From assembly GCA_900540635.1 (NCBI GenBank), contig UQGU01000023.1, positions 1-38,021 on the forward strand: a stretch of DNA of 38,021 nucleotides, in the 5' to 3' direction. Every line of letters starts with the position of its first letter. The stretch's first letter is position 1. The DNA comes from an uncultured Eubacteriales bacterium (GTDB taxonomy: Bacteria > Bacillota > Clostridia > Oscillospirales > Oscillospiraceae). Below are positions 16,219 to 23,081 of the stretch, one piece after another. A program made the position numbers and the translations under genes. The notes under the pieces are model-generated. The model was not told where the DNA came from. It did not search any database and saw only the letters and a program-made list of their open reading frames with translations.

Positions 16219-17120
16219 AGCTCCCCTCCCAGGGTGAAGCGGGTTCCGGCCTGGCCCGGCTCCGGTATGGCGGGGGTTTCCGGGGCGCTCAGGCACAGCA
16301 GGGCATCGACGGACCGCAGCAGGCCGGCCCTGTCTTCGGCGCGGAGGACCAGGGTGCCGCTGTCCGCTGCGACGTGGAGCTCCAGGTCCATTCCCCGCTC
16401 CAGGAGCAGCTGTCCCAGCCAGAGCAGTCGGCCCAGGACGGTATCCACGGCCTGGTCGGTGCCGAAGAGTGTCAGGCTGATGGCGGCAATTTGCTTTACG
16501 GGGGCCTGGGCCTCCCGGACAGTCAGGGCGCCGGTTTTGGCGGAGAGCTTCCAGTGCACCCGGTTCAGACTGTCGCCGGGGCGGTAGGGCCGCAGCTCAT
16601 AGCTCTCTCCATAGGCACTGCGGCTGGGCTGCCAGTTGACGCAGTTCTCCGGCGGCAGGCCGGGAAGGTCCTCTATGGGCTTCGGCTGGGGGCGGACCAG
16701 GAGCCGCATCCGGCCTCTGCGAAAAACGGGCAGGAGAAAAAGCCCCAGATAATCCGAGACCCAGGCACTGCACACGGTCAGCTGGTAGCCGCCGCAGAAT
16801 TCGGGGACAAAGCCCTGTTCTTCGCTGTAAAGCCGGGTCTCGCCGGTGCGCAGGCTTTGCAGACGGATCCGTCCATGGAAGGGCGGCATGGGCATCTGGC
16901 AGGCACCCAGCAGCAGGAAGGTCCCGCTTTCGCCTGCCCGGAGATGATCCGGACCGGTTGGGGTCAGAGAAAAGCTGCAAAGGGCCGGAACGGTCAGTGC
17001 CAGGGACAGCCAGGGCAGGACAGCCAACGTCAGCAGCAGCACCCAGCTCAGCCAGCTTCCGCTGAGCAGATACCACAGTCCGCAGCCCAGCAGTCCCAGA
17101 AAATAGCAGGCCCGCCGCAT
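16215..17120 (-). CDS. DUF58 protein
   Basis: A 301-residue protein with two N-terminal membrane segments (MRRACYFLGLLGCGLWYLLSG and the following WVLLLTLAVLPWLSLALTV). The DUF58 core is in the second half: SAYGESYELRPYRPGDSLNRVHW then KLSAKTGALTVREAQAP. DUF58 proteins are the usual partners of MoxR ATPases and may carry a von Willebrand A-like fold. The start is ATG 17120, sharing one base with the moxR stop (TGATG). A longer reading frame runs back through moxR and is an artefact. Confidence 0.9.
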   Translation of the reverse strand: MRRACYFLGLLGCGLWYLLSGSWLSWVLLLTLAVLPWLSLALTVPALCSFSLTPTGPDHLRAGESGTFLLLGACQMPMPPFHGRIRLQSLRTGETRLYSEEQGFVPEFCGGYQLTVCSAWVSDYLGLFLLPVFRRGRMRLLVRPQPKPIEDLPGLPPENCVNWQPSRSAYGESYELRPYRPGDSLNRVHWKLSAKTGALTVREAQAPVKQIAAISLTLFGTDQAVDTVLGRLLWLGQLLLERGMDLELHVAADSGTLVLRAEDRAGLLRSVDALLCLSAPETPAIPEPGQAGTRFTLGGEL

Positions 17121-18070
17121 CAGCGCAGCCTGGGGGCGGGGGTGGCGTCCAGAATGGCTTTCAAAACCTGCTGGACGGTTTTCCCCTGGCTTTCCGCTTT
17201 GGGCGACAGCTGCACCCGGTGGGCAACGGTGGGCAGGAAGACCTCCTTCACATCCCCGGGGACCACAAAGTCCCGGCCCCGGAGCTGGGCGATGGCCTTG
17301 GCCATGGAGGCCATGGAGAGGCTGGCCCGGGGGCTTGCACCCCGGCTCAGGTCCTCGTTTTTCCGGGTAGCGGCGCAGAGAGACACCAGGTAGTCGATGA
17401 CGCTGTCGCTTAAGTAGGTCTCGGCCACCATGGCCTGCAAATTCAGAAGGTGGTTCCGTGTGAGAATGGGCCGGATCTGATCTAAGGGGTTGCCGCCCTG
17501 GCGATTTTTGATCATGGCGGCCTCGTCCTTGGGGGCGGGGTAGCCCAGGGTCAGCCGCAGGGTGAAACGATCCACCTGGCTGTCCGGCAGCAGCTGAGTG
17601 CCCGCCGCGCCGGTGGGATTCTGGGTGGCAATGACCACAAAGGGCTTGGGCAGGGGATGACTGATGCCGTCCACGGTGACCTGTCCCTCCTCCATGGCCT
17701 CCAGAAGGGCGGACTGGGTTCGGGATGTGGCCCGGTTCAGCTCGTCCGCCAGGAAAAGATTGCACAGGATGCCGCCGGGGCGGTACTCCATGCCGCCCCG
17801 GGGGTCCGGTACGGAGTAGCCGGTGACATCCGAGGGCAGCACATCCGGCGTGAACTGGATGCGGCCGTATTCCAGATCCAGCGCCCGGGCAAAGGACAGG
17901 GCCATGGTGGTTTTTCCCACACCGGGGATATCCTCCAGAAGAATGTGTCCCCCGGCAAGGATAGCGGCCAAAGCCCACAAAAGGGCCTCATCCTTCCCGA
18001 CAACGACCTGCCGGACCTGGTCCAGAATCTGCTGTACGCTGACAACGATTTCACTTTCACGCGTGGGCAT
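17120..18070 (-). CDS. MoxR-family AAA+ ATPase
   Basis: A 316-residue MoxR AAA+ protein with Walker A GVGKTT (residues 50-55), Walker B LFLADELNRA, sensor region VIATQNP, and the arginine-bearing SQVDRFTLRL. MoxR ATPases are chaperone-like and probably remodel or insert metals into partner proteins, here presumably the DUF58/transglutaminase pair encoded next. AGAGGAGG lies before the ATG. First gene of a four-gene minus-strand operon. I found no clear promoter in the short gap before element copy 2. Confidence 0.93.
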   Translation of the reverse strand: MPTRESEIVVSVQQILDQVRQVVVGKDEALLWALAAILAGGHILLEDIPGVGKTTMALSFARALDLEYGRIQFTPDVLPSDVTGYSVPDPRGGMEYRPGGILCNLFLADELNRATSRTQSALLEAMEEGQVTVDGISHPLPKPFVVIATQNPTGAAGTQLLPDSQVDRFTLRLTLGYPAPKDEAAMIKNRQGGNPLDQIRPILTRNHLLNLQAMVAETYLSDSVIDYLVSLCAATRKNEDLSRGASPRASLSMASMAKAIAQLRGRDFVVPGDVKEVFLPTVAHRVQLSPKAESQGKTVQQVLKAILDATPAPRLR

Positions 18071-18102
18071 GGTATGGCCTCCTCTTTTGAGCGGTGCTAG
18101 TG

Positions 18103-18297
18103 CCTTCCCCTGGGGGAAGGTGGCCCGCCGATAGGCGGGTCGGATGAGGGGCGGCAGGCAGAACCGACAAGGAGAAATCTCCGCAATTATGCTTTATCAG
18201 TCAAGAATAAGACTGCTTAAGCTTGTCTTATACTGGTTCTGCTTCCCGCCCCTCATCAGTCAGGGCTTCGCCCTGCCAGCTTCCCCCAGGGGAAGCC
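18103..18297. repeat. Dispersed multi-hairpin element, copy 2
   Basis: 195 bp. The left end is CCTTCCCCTGGGGGAAGG then TGGCCCGCC. The right end is GCCAGC then TTCCCCCAGGGGAA. Inside, GATGAGGGGCGG...GCAGAACC (18143-18165) is inverted as GGTTCTGC...CGCCCCTCATC (18235-18257), and the centre is a palindrome at 18207-18231 (ATAAGAC..GCTTAAGC..GTCTTAT). The whole unit is thus one imperfect palindrome. It lies between the MoxR operon start and the mgl terminator, with no coding capacity. Confidence 0.8.
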
Positions 18298-18342
18298 TTC
18301 TTTGCTATTATACCTTCTCTTCCCCGGAAAAACAAGTCGAAG

Positions 18343-18380
18343 CAAAAAGCTCCCTGTGAACGGATCGGGTTCACAGGGAG
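18343..18380 (-). terminator. Intrinsic terminator of the mgl operon
   Basis: CTCCCTGTGAAC (18350-18361) and GTTCACAGGGAG (18369-18380), a perfect 12-bp stem with a 7-nt loop. On the minus strand it is followed by CTTTTTGC. Confidence 0.9.
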
Positions 18381-18394
18381 TGCTTCTTCAAATG

Positions 18395-18751
18395 CTATTT
18401 CTTGGCTTCCCACTTGGCATAGAGGGTCATGGACTGCTGGACGGGGGCTGCGGCAAGGTCCCATTCGTAGATGCAATCCTTGTCCTGATACCATCCGGCG
18501 AAAGTGAAGCCTTCCCGGGTTGGGGGTTCCGGCGGGTCTACCAGCTCGGCATACATATGCTTTTGGGTTTCTACAGGGGTACCGCCCAGAGAATCGAAGC
18601 TGACGGTGTAGCCCCGGTTCTGCATACCAAGCAGCAGAACCAGCGCCAGAGCAACGAAGCCAACAATAATGACCGTGTCCAGGACCTTTACGGGGATTTT
18701 CACCTTGCCGTAGAGGCCCCGAAGCTGGGGCTCTTTGCGGGGTTCGTCCAT
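18395..18751 (-). CDS. Small membrane protein with one InlB/Listeria-Bacteroides (Flg_new) repeat
   Basis: 118 residues. A charged N-terminus (MDEPRKEPQLRGLYGKVKIP) leads into one membrane helix (VLDTVIIVGFVALALVLLLG). The rest is a single repeat of the InlB B-repeat type, recognisable from YTVSFDSLGGTPV, EGFTFAGWYQD and MTLYAKWE. The repeat should face outward. It starts 3 nt after the permease stop, so it is co-transcribed with the importer. It could stabilise or accessorise the sugar transporter, but I know of no such role. The family call is good, the function unknown. Confidence 0.8.
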   Translation of the reverse strand: MDEPRKEPQLRGLYGKVKIPVKVLDTVIIVGFVALALVLLLGMQNRGYTVSFDSLGGTPVETQKHMYAELVDPPEPPTREGFTFAGWYQDKDCIYEWDLAAAPVQQSMTLYAKWEAKK

Positions 18752-18754
18752 TGC

Positions 18755-19831
18755 TTACTTCCGGACCAGATACTTGCGCATATCGATGGAGCAGGCAATC
18801 AGGATGATCAGACCCTTGACGATATACAGGTAGTTGGCGTCCACAGACAGGAAGTTCAGACCGGCGAAGATGATCTGCAGCAGCAGAACGCCGATGATGG
18901 CACCGCTGACCTTGCCGATGCCGCCGACGAAGGAGATACCGCCGATGACACAGGCCGCAATGGCGTCAGCCTCATAGTTCAGGCCGGTGGTGGCGTTGAC
19001 GGAGGCGATACGGGCGGCATCCATGAAACCGGTGATGCCGTAGAGCATACCGGCCATGACGAACACCAGGATGATGGTCTTGGAGACATTGACGCCGGAG
19101 ACGTTGGCAGCCTCTTCGTTGGAGCCCACAGCATACATATTCTTGCCGAAGGCGGTCTTGTTCCAGATCACCCAGACAATGGCGGTGATAATGGTGGAGT
19201 ACAGCACATAGCGGGGGACGGTAACGGGGCCACTGCTGGTCTTCAGAGTGAACAGGGGCTTGATAATGAAGTTCCGATAGCCCTCACTCATGCCGGACAG
19301 GGTCTGGCCGCCGTTGGTGCCCAGCTGCATGAACAGCAGCACCAGGCCGTAGACGATCAGCTGGGTGGACAATGTAACGATGAAGGGGTGCAGCTTGAAC
19401 TTTGCCATGAAGAAGCCGTTGACAAAGCCGACCATGGCGCAGGCCACCAGCACGCACAGCAGAACCACGGGGATAGGCAGGATCTGCAGGCCGGGGAACA
19501 GCTTATTGGTGGTCAGCTGTAAACCGGCGGAGATACAGGCTGCCAGACCGACCTGACGGCCCGCGGAAATATCGGTACCGGCCAGAATGATACAGCCGCC
19601 GACACCCAGAGCGATGGGCAGCTTGGCCGCGGTCAGGCTAATGATGTTTACAAGAGAGGGGATGCTCAGGAATCTGGGATTCTTGATGGCAACGTAAATA
19701 ATTACCAGAGCGATGATGATGAACATGGCATTGTTCATGATCCCATCGAAAATGGCCCGTCTCCGGTCAGCGGGGGTCATGGCTTTCAAGGCCTCGATTT
19801 TAGAGGGCTTGTGTTCTTTCAGTTTGGTCAC
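18755..19831 (-). CDS. mglC: Galactose-type ABC transporter permease (MglC-like)
   Basis: A 358-residue polytopic protein of the BPD_transp_2 (RbsC/MglC) family. Motifs include the early GVGGCIILAGTDISAGRQVGL (typical GGIDLSVG equivalent), NGFFMAKFKLHPFIVTL, YAVGSNEEAANVSGVNV, and GGISFVGGIGKVSGAIIGVL near the end. It forms the membrane channel with MglA. The start is GTG 19831 (VTKLKEHKPSK): AAGGAGG overlaps the mglA stop and sits 8-9 nt upstream. An ATG 11 codons earlier lies inside mglA, upstream of that ribosome site, and is less likely. Confidence 0.92.
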   Translation of the reverse strand: MTKLKEHKPSKIEALKAMTPADRRRAIFDGIMNNAMFIIIALVIIYVAIKNPRFLSIPSLVNIISLTAAKLPIALGVGGCIILAGTDISAGRQVGLAACISAGLQLTTNKLFPGLQILPIPVVLLCVLVACAMVGFVNGFFMAKFKLHPFIVTLSTQLIVYGLVLLFMQLGTNGGQTLSGMSEGYRNFIIKPLFTLKTSSGPVTVPRYVLYSTIITAIVWVIWNKTAFGKNMYAVGSNEEAANVSGVNVSKTIILVFVMAGMLYGITGFMDAARIASVNATTGLNYEADAIAACVIGGISFVGGIGKVSGAIIGVLLLQIIFAGLNFLSVDANYLYIVKGLIILIACSIDMRKYLVRK

Positions 19832-19844
19832 GTTGGGTTCCTCC

Positions 19845-21350
19845 TTATACGTACTTTGCGGCAAGGGTCATGATTTCTTCCTGGGTGGTGTTCTTCGCGT
19901 CCACTTCACCGGCCAGCCTGCCGCCGGACATAACCAGAATCCGGTCGCAGACGCCCAGAAGCTCGGGCATTTCGGAGGAAACCATCAGAACCGTTTTCCC
20001 CTCGTTGGCAAGATTCAGGATCAGCTGGTAGATCTCGTATTTTGCGCCTACGTCAATGCCGCGGGTGGGCTCGTCCAGCAGCAGAACCTCCGGCTCTGTC
20101 AGCAGCCAGCGGCCGATGATGACCTTCTGCTGGTTGCCGCCGGACAGGCTGCGGATCTGGGTTTCCTGGGTAGGCGTTTTGGTGTGCATGGCATCGATGT
20201 AGTGCTGGGTGTCCTCAACCTGGCTCTTGGTGCTCAGCAGAGGGCCGAACTTTTTGTGCCGGTTCAGGCTGGAAATAACGGTGTTCTCCCGGATGTTCCG
20301 AACGCCGAAAATACCGGTGGCCCGGCGCTCTTCTGTCAGCATGGCGAAGCCGTTCTTGATGGATTCACCGGAATTGCGGTTCTTGCAGGGCTTTCCGTCC
20401 AGGGTGATGGTGCCCTCTTTCCGGGTGCGAATGCCGAAGATGCTTTCCAGAACCTCCGTCCGGCCGGAGGAATCCAGACCGGCCAGACCCAGCACCTCGC
20501 CCCGCTTGGCTTCAAAGGAAACGTCCTTCAGCTGGTTGTACATGCCGGTCAGGTGCTCCACCTTCAGATAGGTCTCGCCGGGATGGTTGGTCTTGGGCGG
20601 GAACTGGTTGGTCAGCTCGCGGCCAACCATCAGCTTGATAATGTCGCCCATTTCCAGTTCGTCGGCGGGCTTGGTAGCCACCCACTTGCCGTCACGCATG
20701 ACGGTGATATCGTCGGAAATGCGCTTGATCTCCGCCATCTTGTGAGAGATATAGATAATGCCGCAGCCGCGGTCCCGGAGCATATTGATGATCTTGAACA
20801 GGTGCTCCACCTCGGTCTCCGTCAGGGAGGAGGTGGGCTCGTCAAATACGATCACCTTGGAGTTGAAGGAGACGGCCTTGGCAATCTCCACCATCTGCCG
20901 CTGGGACACGGGCATGGTGCTCATAATCGTTTTCGGATTGACGCTGATGCCCAGGTCGTTGAAGACCTCCATGGTGGCATCGTACATTTTCTTTTCACTG
21001 GTGAAGGGGCCTGTCATGGGGAAGCGGCCAAGCCACATATTGTCCATGACGTTGCGCTTCAGCGCCTGGTTCAGTTCCTGGTGTACCATGGCAACGCCGT
21101 GCTCCAGGGCTTCCTTGGAGTTCTTGAAGTTGACCTCCTGGCCCTCCAGATAGATGTGACCGGCATCCTTGGTGTAAACGCCAAAGAGGCATTTCATCAG
21201 GGTGGACTTACCGGCGCCGTTTTCGCCCATCAGGGCATGGACCGTACCGGCCCGCACGGTCAGATTGACACCGTCCAGAGCCTTGACACCGGGGAATTCC
21301 TTGGTAATGCCCTCCATGCGCAGCAGGACGGTTTCGCTGTTCTTATCCAA
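19845..21350 (-). CDS. mglA: Galactose-type ABC transporter ATP-binding protein (MglA-like)
   Basis: A 501-residue double ATPase of the sugar importer class. The first half has Walker A GENGAGKST, a modified signature MPVSQRQMVEIAKA, and Walker B VIVFDEPTSSL. The second half has a degenerate Walker A (GLDSSGRTEVLE), the signature LSGGNQQKV, and LLLDEPTRGID. This asymmetry is normal for MglA/RbsA. The start is TTG 21350 (read as M-DKNSETVLLRM), with AGGAGG 8 nt upstream. The next ATG is 11 codons in and lacks such spacing. It powers uptake with MglC and MglB. Confidence 0.94.
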   Translation of the reverse strand: MDKNSETVLLRMEGITKEFPGVKALDGVNLTVRAGTVHALMGENGAGKSTLMKCLFGVYTKDAGHIYLEGQEVNFKNSKEALEHGVAMVHQELNQALKRNVMDNMWLGRFPMTGPFTSEKKMYDATMEVFNDLGISVNPKTIMSTMPVSQRQMVEIAKAVSFNSKVIVFDEPTSSLTETEVEHLFKIINMLRDRGCGIIYISHKMAEIKRISDDITVMRDGKWVATKPADELEMGDIIKLMVGRELTNQFPPKTNHPGETYLKVEHLTGMYNQLKDVSFEAKRGEVLGLAGLDSSGRTEVLESIFGIRTRKEGTITLDGKPCKNRNSGESIKNGFAMLTEERRATGIFGVRNIRENTVISSLNRHKKFGPLLSTKSQVEDTQHYIDAMHTKTPTQETQIRSLSGGNQQKVIIGRWLLTEPEVLLLDEPTRGIDVGAKYEIYQLILNLANEGKTVLMVSSEMPELLGVCDRILVMSGGRLAGEVDAKNTTQEEIMTLAAKYV

Positions 21351-21374
21351 ATTGTTCGCCTCCTGAGTTGGGGT

Positions 21375-21404
21375 ACGCGCCCGGGAAAGGCTTCGTGGGC
21401 GCGT
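21375..21404. repeat. Inverted repeat in the mglB-mglA gap
   Basis: ACGCGCCC (21375-21382) and GGGCGCGT (21397-21404), perfect arms with a 14-nt loop, without a T-run. It lies just before the mglA ribosome site and may stabilise processed RNA ends. Confidence 0.5.
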
Positions 21405-21435
21405 TCGGGCAGCGCGCGAAAGCTGTCCATTTGAG

Positions 21436-21463
21436 AAAAGCAGCCGCGCCGAAGCGCGGCTGC
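21436..21463 (-). terminator. Terminator-like hairpin between mglB and mglA
   Basis: GCAGCCGCGC (21440-21449), a 4-nt loop, GCGCGGCTGC (21454-21463), a perfect 10-bp stem. The minus-strand reading continues TTTTCTC. It probably allows partial read-through, so that more binding protein than transporter is made. Confidence 0.75.
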
Positions 21464-21476
21464 CTGCATGGAAGAA

Positions 21477-22547
21477 TTATTCGCCGGTGTAGGAAGAGTA
21501 GGGGATGTTTACACGCCAGGTGCCCACGACGTTGGCAGAGTCGATACCCTCGAAGGTAGCCTTGCCGGAAGCCATGTTCTGGGTGATGGTGGAGATGGCG
21601 TTGGCCATGCCCTCGGCATCCTGCTTGATGGTGCCGGTCATGGAGCCGTCAGCGATCTTTTCCTTGGCAGCATCGGTAGCGTCAACGCCGAAGACGGGGA
21701 TGGTCTTGCCGGTGCCGTTGTTGTAGCCGGCAGCCTGCAGGGCAGCGATTGCGCCCAGAGCCATGTCGTCGTTGTTGGCAATGACCAGCTCGACCATGTT
21801 GTTGTTGGCCTCGGAGTACTGAGCCAGGATGGTCTGCATGTAGTCCTGACCCTGAGCAGCGGACCAAGCGCCGTTCTGGTCAACCAGGTACTTGGAGGTG
21901 TTGTTGGCATCGTAGAAGCTCAGCTGAGCCTTGCCGGCGCCGGTCAGAACAGCATCGGCATCCTCAACACCGTACTGGGTACGGGCATCGGCTTCCATGT
22001 TGCCTTCCTGGCCCTTGAACATAACGTAGGAGATCACGCCGTCGCCGTTCAGGTCGATGGCATCGTAGTTGGCAACCAGGTAGTTGCCGATCATCTCGCC
22101 CTGCATATGGCCGGCCTGGGTGTAGTCGGTGCCGACGTAAGCAGCCTTGTCATAAGCGGAGACGATCTCCTCGGAAACGGAGCGGTTGAAGAACACCAGG
22201 GGCGTGTTGGCGTTCTTGGCCATGTCGACAATGGCCTGAGTGGCGTCGTCGGAGCTGGCGTCAACGATGTTGACAACCAGGACGGAAGCGCCCTTGGTAA
22301 TGGCGGTCTGGATCTGCTCGGTCTGGGTGGTCTGGCTGCCGTTGGCATCATAGTCCTGATACTTGACACCGGCGTTGGTCAGAGCAGTGTTCAGAGCGGC
22401 GCGAACGCTGGACAGGTAGGTATCACCAAAGGTGTACCAGAACACAGCGACTTCGCCGTCCTTTTTGCTGGAAGAGCCGGAGCCGCCGCAGGCAGCCAGG
22501 CTCAGGGCCATGGTCAGAACCAGGACCAGTGCGATGAACTTTTTCAT
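21477..22547 (-). CDS. mglB: Galactose/glucose-binding lipoprotein (MglB-like)
   Basis: A 356-residue substrate-binding protein. The signal peptide MKKFIALVLVLTMALSLAAC ends in a lipobox with lipid-anchored C20, followed by a Ser/Gly linker. The mature part has the periplasmic-binding fold of family type 1. The loop DLNGDGVIS, followed by YVMFKGQEG, matches the calcium-binding loop of E. coli galactose/glucose-binding protein, which favours galactose/glucose-type sugars over ribose. AGGAGG precedes the ATG, and a promoter lies about 110 nt upstream. First gene of the importer operon, next to the lacZ operon. Confidence 0.92.
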   Translation of the reverse strand: MKKFIALVLVLTMALSLAACGGSGSSSKKDGEVAVFWYTFGDTYLSSVRAALNTALTNAGVKYQDYDANGSQTTQTEQIQTAITKGASVLVVNIVDASSDDATQAIVDMAKNANTPLVFFNRSVSEEIVSAYDKAAYVGTDYTQAGHMQGEMIGNYLVANYDAIDLNGDGVISYVMFKGQEGNMEADARTQYGVEDADAVLTGAGKAQLSFYDANNTSKYLVDQNGAWSAAQGQDYMQTILAQYSEANNNMVELVIANNDDMALGAIAALQAAGYNNGTGKTIPVFGVDATDAAKEKIADGSMTGTIKQDAEGMANAISTITQNMASGKATFEGIDSANVVGTWRVNIPYSSYTGE

Positions 22548-22654
22548 TATAGTTCCTCCTAAAACTGCATTCCCTTCCCGTTTCCGGGGATTTCCGGGGA
22601 AAGGGTGAATTGTCTCAGGAAAAGAGAATATTTTCTTGTTCCTGTGACATAAAA

Positions 22655-22683
22655 ACTATAGCACTATTTAACATTTTTGTAAA
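22655..22683 (-). promoter_or_regulatory. Sigma-A promoter of the mgl operon
   Basis: On the minus strand: TTTACA (22683-22678), 17-nt spacer, TATAGT (22660-22655). It would give a leader of roughly 100 nt before mglB. No obvious catabolite (cre) site was found nearby. Confidence 0.75.
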
Positions 22684-22819
22684 GACATCTCCGAATTTTC
22701 GTGAAATAGCTGCATTTGCTTGGCATTTTTTTGTTAACGATGCACAATTGACATTTTTGGAAGACACGGGCGGTGTCGAAAATGGTAAATCTGAAGTGTT
22801 GGAAAATAAGCGAGAACAT

Positions 22820-22849
22820 AAGAAACCGCCCCGGCAAACGCCGGGACGG
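22820..22849 (-). terminator. Intrinsic terminator of the GH3-lacZ operon
   Basis: CCGCCCCGGC (22826-22835), loop AAAC, GCCGGGACGG (22840-22849), one mismatch. The minus strand continues TTTCTTATG. It lies beyond the repeat element that follows lacZ. Confidence 0.7.
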
Positions 22850-22873
22850 TGGATGAAATCAAAGGGGAAATTG

Positions 22874-23070
22874 CCTCCCCTGAAAGGGGAGGTGGCCCGC
22901 AGGGCCGGAGGGGTTTTGGTTTGGCCTATGGCCAAACCATGCCGCAGGCAGAATATTGGGCTCCTTGAGGACTGGGACCGGTATTCCGCTTTCGGCGGAG
23001 GCTTTTCTGATGAAAAGCCGTAACCCCTCAGTCTCGGCTACGCCGAGCCAGCTCCCCTTTCAGGGGAGCC
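22874..23070. repeat. Dispersed multi-hairpin element, copy 3
   Basis: 197 bp. The ends are CCTCCCCTGAAAGGGGAGG then TGGCCCGC at the left, and GAGCCA then GCTCCCCTTTCAGGGGAGC at the right. Inner hairpins are TGGTTTGGCC / GGCCAAACCA (22917-22939, loop TAT) and GGCTTTTC-TGAT-GAAAAGCC (23000-23019). AACCCCTCAGTCTCGG matches the CCCTCAGTC part of copies 1 and 2. It starts 11 nt after the lacZ stop, so it is transcribed as the 3' tail of that mRNA. Confidence 0.8.
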
Positions 23071-23081
23071 CAAGCGCTTTT

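Noticed and set aside
16215..17978. A 587-codon reading for the DUF58 gene
   Set aside because: The first half overlaps moxR in another frame and is not protein-like. ATG 17120 gives the standard two-helix DUF58 N-terminus.
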